From Madurella fahalii (Eukaryota > Ascomycota > Sordariomycetes > Sordariales), in NCBI GenBank assembly GCA_029876055.1, contig CM056874.1, positions 2,480,001-2,544,000 on the forward strand: 64,000 nt of DNA. Reading direction: 5' to 3'. Numbering within the stretch: position 1 is the stretch's first letter; each line of letters opens with the position of its first letter. Both the position numbers and the translations under genes were made by a program. Shown here in pieces: positions 57,001-64,000 of the stretch. Under the pieces are notes generated by a model that had not been told where the DNA came from, ran no database searches, and saw only the letters and a list, made by a program, of their open reading frames with translations.

Positions 57001-57890
57001 AATCGAGGTTCTGTTTTCATATTACAGTTTTAGAGCGATTTGTATTACCTACAAAAGGTACATAAGCAGCTTTCAAGCACTTTTCACCTACAAATCGACG
57101 GGCAAACGGAGCGAGTAAATTAAATACTCATTCAATACCTCCGTTACTTCGCATACCAAAACCAAATTACCTAGGCAAATCTCCTCCTAGAAGCAGAATT
57201 TGTTGTCAACAGTACTATCAATTCTACAATCAAGATAAGTCCCTTTAAAGCACTAATAGGTTATCAACCTCCGATTTCCCGCTACATCAAGGGCGATATA
57301 CAAGAGAGGAGGATACCCAGCGCAATTAAAAGAATTGAAAAACTTACTGAGCTGAGAAAACAGTTAGAACAAAATTGGGCTGAAGCTATAGCAGTCCAGA
57401 AACGATATTACGACAAGAAGTATACAAAAAAGGAGTTCAAGAATAGAAGTTTGGTATTATTATCAACCCGGAATTTGAAATTCAAGTCACCGAGGAAATT
57501 GGTACCCAAGTTTATCGGTCTATTTTGTATTCTAAACCGAGTCGGATCGCTGGCTTATCGTCTGGCACTCCCGGATAAGTATAATCGTTTGCATAATATA
57601 TTTCCTATATCAATGTTAGAACCGTAGTACAGCCGAAAAGGAGACGATTCGTCCGTAATACCGATACCAGACCTTGAGGACAACAGAGAGTAGGAAGTTA
57701 AAGAGATTCGAGACAAAAGAAAATTCCAGGGTAAAACCTTCTTTTTAGTCAAATAGGCAGGCTAGCCCTCAGAGTACAATCAGTGGGTATCAGAGGAGGA
57801 CATAACAAATACACCTAAGCTGGTATCACAATTCCGAAAAGTACATGAAAACCAGCGAAAGCGCAGGCAACAAGATATTAATTAATATCT
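54050..57890 (+). pseudogene. Chromovirus pol: RT, RNase H, integrase, chromodomain
   Basis: RT lies at about 54690-55280 (SPVLFVLKKDSTLYLYIDY; VKYFTKLDLKEVYYWI). Its catalytic box YLDD reads YLDN near 55125-55136. RNase H is at about 55480-55920 (IIEIDASNFVMGAVLLQ). The integrase zinc part is at about 56610-56720, with one Cys of the CxxC pair now Tyr. The integrase core is at about 56760-57300 (ITIDFIIGFPV), and the second catalytic Asp in SDRG now reads SNRG near 56996-57010. The chromodomain, at 57691-57830 (TFFLVK, then two TAG where WAGWP is expected, SEYNQWVSEEDI), places it among chromoviruses. Losses are G-to-A changes. Confidence 0.88.
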
Positions 57891-58399
57891 ACCTATATAA
57901 AGCCATATCCCGGGGTATACCAAACGCCAACCCCAACCGAAACACCCTAGAAAAACCCCCGAAAACAATATAAACCTCAGAAAATTGAAGTCGGTACCAG
58001 CTCCAAGTCAGGAGCTACCTCCACCCAAACCTGCCAGGCCTCCACATCCTCTACGTTAGCAGCGATCTCCTCCTTAACCTTCTTAAGAAAACAGCACTTA
58101 GCACCCGACCAACCCACAAAACCAATATCGCCAAGCGACAGACGAGCGACAGACCGCACCTCCTAGACACATACCTCAGACTCGTACTACAAAAAGTCAG
58201 CGATAACTCAGTAGAAACATAGTAATTGAGACTGACGTCGGCATTGCAGCCGCGGTTCCGGCCAGAGCAGGACAACTGCTGCAGGCAGAGTTAGCTACAC
58301 AGCGCGACTATAGAGTAATATGCTATATAAACTTACTATCGAGATATCAGCGATTTGTATACGAAGACAAGCAAGACAAATGCACTTACAGAAGACGGC

Positions 58400-59018
58400 T
58401 TAGTAACGCCGGAAATACCGAATTGGCAGCGATAAGCGGTCTCGGCGGCATCGAAAGCCCCGACCAGATCTTTGGCGGCGGCAGCGATCTTCTTACGGCT
58501 ACGGCAAGACAGTACAGAAACTTAAAGGCGATTACCCTCCTCGTCGAGCTCGCCTTCAGCGTCCTCTATACAATAATCGACAATAGTGCAAGCCGTATCG
58601 ATAAGGATTATAAGGTCGACGGAGTCGCCAACTATTCCGGCAGCGGCCTACAATCGTTAGCAAATCCCCCGCTAATCCGCCGAAAATACATACAACTTAC
58701 CGGCACACACAACTCTTTCTTTGCGTTGCAATAGGAGCAACACGAGGAAGTCGACTGCTCGAAAGAACAGTCAATCGTAAAGACCTCGCCGGAGCGAAGG
58801 TTAGTATTTTTAAGCGCCAAGCAAATGCATTTTATACACAGCGTGACCTCGGCGGCGGAGGCGGCGAAAGCGTCTATCGCGACAGAAAAGTAGCCGAAGC
58901 GATAACGAGAAGAGAGAGAGAGAGAGAGAGAGAGGAAGAGAGAGAGAGAGGGAGAGAGAGGCGAGAACAGGCAGCGAGCCACACGCAGGAGCAGAGCGAA
59001 AAGCGAGCGAAACAACAC
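58400..59018 (-). pseudogene. Antisense Cys-rich reading frame in the chromovirus 3' region
   Basis: The minus-strand frame open from 59018 to 58632 contains CIKCICLALK, then IDCSFEQSTSSCCSYCNAKK and CVPVSC, a Cys-cluster like the zinc-binding segment seen antisense in other fungal gypsy elements (recall, not checked). In the same frame it continues past TAG/TAA stops to about 58400 (KIWSGLSMPPRPLIAANSVF). No known function. Confidence 0.5.
58913..58957. repeat. (GA)n microsatellite
   Basis: A long GA-dinucleotide run with a few GG interruptions inside the retroelement's 3' region; it codes Ser/Leu runs in the antisense frame. Confidence 0.85.
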
Positions 59019-59562
59019 GTAGAAGAGAGCCTGAAGAAGAAAAGTTTTAGAAAAGGTGGGAGAAGAGAGGGGTATTTATACCCGAGGAGAAACGGCTAAT
59101 ACACGTCTACAAATTTGCAACTGTATACAAGCCTTGCGATTGAGCAGTCGTACAATCTTTATACGTTTTGAAGTTGCGAGGACAACGCGTGAGTTCGGAT
59201 AGAAATCCGGACGATTCGGCCGTGATTCGGATCTTAGGCCCGAACCGGGAAAGTGGGACCTCGGAGCCGCGAATCCTACTACGGCCCGACAACCGGCCGA
59301 ACTTTTCCCGAAAACCTCCCGACTATAAAACGACTCACTCCTCACCCCAAACCATCGTTTCTCCTTTCCTACCACACAGCTCGTTGGAGCGGATAGACTG
59401 TAAGGTCCACCGGTTCGACACTTATCCATTTACACGGCTACGAACAGCACTCGACGTACGCCTGATATCCACCCGATGTCATCCCAAGTCTTACCCCCTA
59501 AGTTCAGACGATCCTCAGCAGTAAGGAACCTGAGGACAGGTTCTACAGAGGGGAGGATAATT

Positions 59563-59813
59563 TGTAACGAGAGTCTCCAGACGAAGGTCAGGAGGACCCG
59601 CCGAATGATGCTGGATAATGTCACGATACAGGATAGATAAGAACCCCGTGAGGGAACTCTCTCACGCGGGGCACTTCTGATCCGCAAGGATCAGTCTCTG
59701 TATAATTGATAGGAGGCTGTTCACCAAGATATCGCCCGCTGGTCCAGGTCTTTTCGGTATCAAGACATCGTGGTCCATCTCCCTCAACGTATTCCCAGAA
59801 CAACCCCTTTACA
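59563..59813 (+). repeat. Chromovirus 3' LTR (251 bp)
   Basis: Same length and ends as the 5' LTR, preceded by the purine-rich AGAGGGGAGGATAA, a probable polypurine tract. It is followed by GCCCT, the target duplication. Confidence 0.95.
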
Positions 59814-59829
59814 GCCCTTTGCTCGGGGT

Positions 59830-60617
59830 GCTGTATGGTAGTCGAAGTACTTGATCTAATCTAGGCCTACCTTATTGGTAGTCCAGCTATTGTCGGTGGT
59901 TGCAATCCGCTATTCGCCTGGGAGGTCGTATTTAGTATACTAGTTGAGGAGGTAGTACTGTGCGGCCAAAATAATGAACGGAGGGATAGCCCAGCCGAGT
60001 GCATTGACGTCTTGGATTACCGTTGCCCATTCACGGTTACTAGGTTGGGCCAGCTTCGCCTTGCTACGGCTATCCGAGGTAGTAACCACTATGCCTGCGC
60101 AGATGATGCCTATTATAAACCCCGTCTCGTCGAAGTTATAGATATCGTTATCGACAATACCGTATTTGGCCTTAGTATTCTATACGAGGGCAAACCAGTT
60201 GCTAATAACCTTTGGATCCTCGTACTTGGCCCTTTAGTAATTATACCGACGTACCCAACGCTTTCGGATCTTTTTATGGCGTTGTACAAAGTTGTATGCC
60301 CAGCGTTTGCCGATAGGGGGTGCGTCGCGAACGCGTAGCAGTTGGTTGGCCATATCTTCAATACCATATGGTCTTGGCGGAAATCCTCGCGTATCCAGCT
60401 CGACGATGTATCGAACAATAGCCTCCTCTTCTTGATCTGTAAGCTTGCGCGAATTGGCTGGAAGATCGCGTCGTGCAGGCTTGCCGTCGCGTCGTCGTAA
60501 GAGAGTTGTATGGTGTACGTTGTAGATCTTAGCCGCAGCTCGGAGGCTTAGATTTTTGTCCTTCTTAAGAGCTTCAAGGGCCAGGATCACCCTGGCTTCA
60601 TTTGAAGTAGTAGGCAT
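59830..60617 (-). pseudogene. Fot1/pogo transposase, 5' half
   Basis: The Met at 60617 opens MPTTSNEARVILALEALKK, then SLRAAAKIYNVHHTTLLRR (HTH) and GIEDMANQLLRVRDAPPIGK. A stop at 60234-60236 and several later TAG/TAA codons (Trp or Gln expected) lie before and after YNFDETGF. Separated from its 3' half by the chromovirus insertion. Confidence 0.85.
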
Positions 60618-60787
60618 CTTAGGTTGCGTATCAAAAGTCGATGTTGCGTGGGGAGGTGGCGCGTCGCGTAGAAAGTGGTGCATTCGCTTATCTGGTGCAC
60701 TCGCTTATCAAATACGTTAGTCATAATTCTCCACCAAACTCCTTCAGCTGGACCGACCCGACGGAGAGACTCAATCTTCCAAACACA

Positions 60788-62098
60788 ATGAACACGGCAT
60801 CATCCACTCCCCCGCCCAATCTTCCTGGAAATGTACCAGTTTCAATTCGCTGCCGCTATCGCAAGCCTTCTCACCCCGAATCGGTAAATGTACCGTCCAG
60901 CATCGGCAAGAGGGTTCTGTTTCGCCACCCTGGGTATCCCGACTCACACAACATCTTGTTCTCGCTCTCAGCCCTTGATGGCCCCGGCGGCGTGCATCAT
61001 GAGACGGCGCGCGTCGCTTGCGCAGTTCTCGCGAACTCAAGATGGGACGGCTTCCTATCTACAACGCGAGATGGCCCTGCCGTCCTCGCGGGTCCCGACG
61101 ATGTTCTAACAGAGTCTGGTTATTACTTTCGGCTGCCTGACAGTGGTAATAGCCTCATCTAAACCTGGACTCTATTTCCGCTAATGGTTTCCTCTGGCGT
61201 ACAAGTTGACGAAAGATATCCTATCGTCCCTGACTTTGCATCCTTTCGCTTCCCCCACGACAATCTCCCCGCTTCTTGGCTCCACCCCAACTTGGCTATT
61301 CCGACAACAACGGATCAGCCGCGGGAGGCAGGGTCCGCAAGCGTAGTCCTCGCGCGCGACGTCTCGTGCCGGTTGACAAATCATTCTTTGGGTACGGAGA
61401 GCGCGCATCTCATCCCGCGAACCGAGTATTCCTGGTTTGCCGATAACGCGATGTTCCGCTACGCTGTATGGGACGATCGCATAACAACCGACGATCCACG
61501 AAACATTATACTCCTCCGCTCGGATATACACACACTCTTCGACGCGCGGCGTTTCGTTCTGGTACCCAAGCAAGGGGTTTGGGCTAGCCACGTTCCGTCC
61601 GGGAGCCCCGGGGATGAGCTAGTCGCCCTTTACCACAACGTAGAGTTACAGCCGCTAAAGGAGGTTGCGGTTGAGTTTCTCTTCGCGCGTTTCGCCTGGG
61701 CTATCTTTGCACGATGCACGTTCATCCTCCCCGGCCCGGTTGCCCGGACTTTGCTGGTGGTGCAGGCCCAAACGTTCGACCAGGCGGTGCGCGAGATGTC
61801 GGGGGATCAGTACTTGGCGGAGTCGGACCGCGTAGCACGAGCGGCTCACAGAGTAGGAGCAAGAGCCCCAAAAAAAGAGTACGGGATAGTAATGCACCCG
61901 AGGATGATGAGGTGGAAGGTAGCGAGGAGGGGGACGAGGATGAAGAGTTCAGGGGCCGCTCGTATAAGAGGTGGTGCGAGGGTATCCGTAGCGCATGGGC
62001 ATTACCCTCCCCGGCTGAGCAGTCGGCCGAAGGCCGAGACGAGGGCTTTGTTAATTAGTTTTTTCGCTAAAGCACGTGGTTTCCTCAGTGTTCTTTGA
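60788..62098 (+). CDS. HNH endonuclease-domain protein (fungal HNH_2 type)
   Basis: Exons 60788-61145 and 61206-62098 (60-nt intron, GTAATA, branch CTAAT, AAG), 416 aa as written. Residues of about 1-120 are a fungus-specific N-terminal part. The HNH domain follows: SCRLTNHSLGTESAHLIPR, then FADNAMFRYAVWDD and NIILLRSDIHTLFDARRF, with the Cys, His, Asn and second His of the fold. Such proteins are very common in ascomycete accessory regions; targets are unknown. The last 85 residues are doubtful: another frame (61830-62058) has the Ser/Lys-rich SRSKSPKKRVRDSNAPEDDE and acidic tail typical of relatives, so a one-base indel near 61800-61830 is likely. It begins about 70 bp from the end of the nested transposon. 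Confidence 0.75.
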
Positions 62099-62924
62099 CT
62101 TGTAGAGATTGATGAATGCCCTTAGGTGCTCGACCTCTCCGCCGTGCGGGGGTAACCCATCGCTCTCTATCTCGACACTGCGCAGACTGATTAGGAAGCT
62201 GAAAAAGGCTACATTTACTCCCTGTATCGAAACGAGCCTTGAGTGCCCATTACTGTTGGCTGGCCATGTTCAAAGGGTATAAGCGCGCTGCAGAGGGTTG
62301 ACCTGGTCTGCGGGTTGAGGTTGCCGACGCGGCGGCTTCGTCTGGTCTTGGGTTTCTGCGCGGGCCACTTTCCCCTCCATCAACCCCGCATTGTGGGGCG
62401 GGCACGCGGACAGCATGGACAAAGATGTCGGATTTGTATACGTATTCTCGATCACAGGTACGGAGAGGAACAAAGGGGAGAAGATGGCGAGCACGTCAAG
62501 AAAGCCATCAAGCAGCGAAGGAAACAGAATTTTTATTGGGAGTGTAAAGAGTAGCGAGTTTTTTTTTTTTTCCAAGAATTTATCGTATAAGGGTTGTGAA
62601 CATAAGAGGGGCGTTGCATGTGGGGTTTGTAAGAAGAAGCCCAGGGCTTGTAGATCGGGTTGAAGTCCGGCGAGGCGATGACGTGAAGTCGGGGGTAGCT
62701 GTGATACGGCGTCGGCCGGCCGGACGGGTGTGGTGGCACTTCGTGGGGAGGTGTGGGGACTGCGGATCTGGCGGGGCCGTTGCACTGTAGCGGAGTGCAG
62801 ATTCGAAGGTGCAGGGCAGGCAGTGATACCACCATCGACGTCGACGCTTCCTCCACACTGGTCTGCAGAAATTCTGCAGGTTCCCCTCTTTGCCCCTGCA
62901 GGAGGAAAAGACGACACGACTACC
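62099..62924. other. Stretch with no supported gene
   Basis: Tail-to-tail intergenic DNA. A 215-codon minus frame (62270-62917) is Pro/Ser-rich and overlaps several rival frames; it resembles nothing. Confidence 0.45.
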
Positions 62925-63533
62925 CTAGGACGGGTATGCGGTGGTCGATCCCGGCGGCGGCGTCTTCACTTGACGGCGTGCAATGCCATCCGGCCCTACA
63001 AGTTTGACGCAGCGGGGATTTGGGTATGTTGGCACTACGCCCGGGAGCGTGTGGTCTTGCAGATAGGGCGGTTTCGTATCCCAGCCGTGAAGCTCGTGTT
63101 GGCGTGCGACGAAGTCGTTGACCTCGTCGCAAAACTCTTGGCCACACACCTTGACAAAGGAGAATCTCTTCCCATAATCGACAAGAAGAACGGGAAGGTC
63201 GACCTTGTGGTGTGCCGTGGCCCAGTCGTAGGTGTCATACCAGACGTTGAAGGCGAAGATGGTTATGCGTTCCCATTTTAAGATGGTCATGAGTTTGGCG
63301 CGGCTCGCTACCGGGTCGATGCCGAGGGTGCTGCATGCTTTGGCAACCACCTCGTCGTTCCCAAGCGAATAGAAGGGCGATTTACTTCGTAGAAAGACGG
63401 CGATACGCATAGGGCTTTCTTTCTGGAGCATGTCGGTGACACGCTGCGACGAGTTAGAGGCATTCAGTAAAAAGCAAACCTGCCTGAGAAAAGCTCCTAG
63501 GCTTACCTTGTTGAGCGGTAGTTCTTGGGCCAT
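62925..63533 (-). CDS. Conserved-looking hypothetical protein, function unknown
   Basis: Exon 1 63533-63507 (MAQELPLNK) and exon 2 63443-62925, separated by a 63-nt intron (GTAAGC, GCAG) that is itself open in frame; 181 aa. The body reads VTDMLQKESPMRIAVFLRSK, GNDEVVAKACSTLGIDP, then WERITIFAFNVWYDTYDWAT and GQEFCDEVNDFVARQHEL. It ends in a Pro-rich tail. No signal peptide, no membrane segment, no domain recognised. A start at 63743 is possible but adds low-quality sequence. Confidence 0.65.
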   Translation of the reverse strand: MAQELPLNKVSLGAFLRQVCFLLNASNSSQRVTDMLQKESPMRIAVFLRSKSPFYSLGNDEVVAKACSTLGIDPVASRAKLMTILKWERITIFAFNVWYDTYDWATAHHKVDLPVLLVDYGKRFSFVKVCGQEFCDEVNDFVARQHELHGWDTKPPYLQDHTLPGVVPTYPNPRCVKLVGPDGIARRQVKTPPPGSTTAYPS

Positions 63534-64000
63534 TGTACGTGCAGTAAATCGAGCCTGGCGGGTCGCGAATGGAGAGCGAAGCAAAGAGAACTGAGGGAAG
63601 CGTCCACAGCTCAAAAAGGGGGCATCGGTGGATTGTCGGTAGAAAGTAGTTAGGTCATGTGCTGTGCAATACATACTGCACCGTACTACAGTATGTGCAG
63701 CACCGTGGGTTGATGTTGGAAGTTTCAACAACCACACGTCCACGATATCATATTAGAGACGGAGCTCACTTAGTATGCAATGCAGGTCATGGAGGCTACT
63801 GAAGTGATTGATTGACTGGTTGCAGTTCTCGCTATGTATGTGCGAGAGAGTACGGACGGACTAAAAACCTAGTAAAAGCGTCTGTGTGCCCAGCCCCAGC
63901 TTCCGAACGAGCCTCCCTTTTTAGTGTTGCACTCACTCAGAGTCGCTGCTGTCTGGTTGGGTGGCATAATTGCAGGCTTGGCAAGTGCCTTTCCGCACCA
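63534..64000. other. Promoter side of the last gene; nothing else seen
   Basis: No gene, repeat or RNA recognised to the window edge. Confidence 0.45.

Larger units (their letters stand above)
52423..59813 (+). mobile_element. Ty3/gypsy chromovirus, 7391 bp, nested in the Fot1-like element
   Basis: Two 251-bp LTRs flanked by a perfect GCCCT target duplication (52418-52422 and 59814-59818). The order is gag-like frame, protease/RT/RNase H/integrase/chromodomain pol, then about 1.7 kb of 3' DNA with an antisense Cys-rich frame, then a purine-rich tract before the 3' LTR. The internal region is full of RIP-type stops and several active-site residues are lost, so it is inactive. No tRNA-type primer site (TGG..) follows the 5' LTR; self-priming or decay are both possible. 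Confidence 0.93.
51459..60717 (-). mobile_element. Second Fot1/pogo-type transposon, split by a nested retrotransposon
   Basis: Inverted ends share GTATTTGATAAGCGAGTGCA and stay similar for about 50 bp; TA flanks both ends (51457-51458 and 60718-60719). Without the retroelement (7391 bp) and its 5-bp duplication the element is 1863 bp, the same size class as the copy at 31069. It has sub-terminal repeats of AAGCGAGTGCACC type. The transposase runs on the minus strand from 60617. Confidence 0.9.

Noticed and set aside
62270..62917. 215-codon minus-strand frame
   Set aside because: Pro/Ser-rich, overlaps competing frames and resembles nothing; not supported.

Overview
The window is nuclear DNA of a filamentous ascomycete (Pezizomycotina, probably a sordariomycete-like mould). 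The evidence is genes with short introns (about 47-113 nt; one of about 246 nt) with GT..AG ends and CTNAC/CTNAT-type branch sites, two HET-domain proteins, NLR-type remnants, small secreted cysteine-rich proteins, and transposons whose frames are broken mainly by C-to-T/G-to-A changes (CAG to TAG, CAA to TAA, TGG to TAG), the pattern left by repeat-induced point mutation (RIP).

Layout. 1-10 kb: a decayed GH18 chitinase, a HET-ankyrin protein (2579-4591, minus) and a head-to-head pair of P-loop GTPases with coiled-coil tails (5436-6710 minus; 7810-9720 plus). 10-14 kb: mostly gene-poor, with one small secreted Cys-rich protein (12345-12641). 14-21 kb: a repeat graveyard with three copies of a 254-270 bp LTR-like element carrying a tRNA-like antisense segment, a RIP-damaged hydrolase/NB-ARC NLR gene, palindromic GATC-rich DNA, a complete Tc1/mariner element with TA duplication, a solo LTR and an NLR N-terminal-domain remnant. 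21-30 kb: a nearly intact PLP enzyme with one nonsense codon, a six-exon Hsp70-like gene (799 aa) and, divergent from it, a large protein of unknown function (858 aa). 30-37 kb: Fot1/pogo-type transposons, a secreted protein of five Cys modules (33762-34484) and a degenerate Cys-containing gene. 38.8-43.8 kb: a seven-exon, 1549-aa NO VEIN/sacsin-type protein with an HSP90-like ATPase domain and a C-terminal DUF3883-like nuclease-fold domain. 45-50 kb: a HET protein whose 5' end is interrupted by a solo LTR, an APH-family kinase-like protein and a DUF6914-like gene with an early stop. 51.5-60.7 kb: a nested transposon, a 7.39 kb Ty3/gypsy chromovirus (251 bp LTRs, GCCCT target duplication) inserted in a second Fot1-like element. 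60.8-63.5 kb: an HNH-endonuclease-domain gene and a small unrecognised gene.

How it fits together. Genes linked in fungi to non-self recognition (HET, ankyrin, NB-ARC, NLR N-terminal domain, APH) lie beside chaperone-type ATPases, GTPases and secreted Cys-rich proteins, mixed with transposons. This looks like an accessory, fast-evolving compartment rather than one operon-like system. The most interesting leads are the divergent GTPase pair, the Cys module shared by two secreted proteins 21 kb apart, LTRs carrying an antisense tRNA-like promoter, the antisense Cys-rich frame in the chromovirus, and solo-LTR damage to two NLR/HET-type genes. All exon borders and coordinates were worked out by eye from splice consensus and frame; no database search was run.
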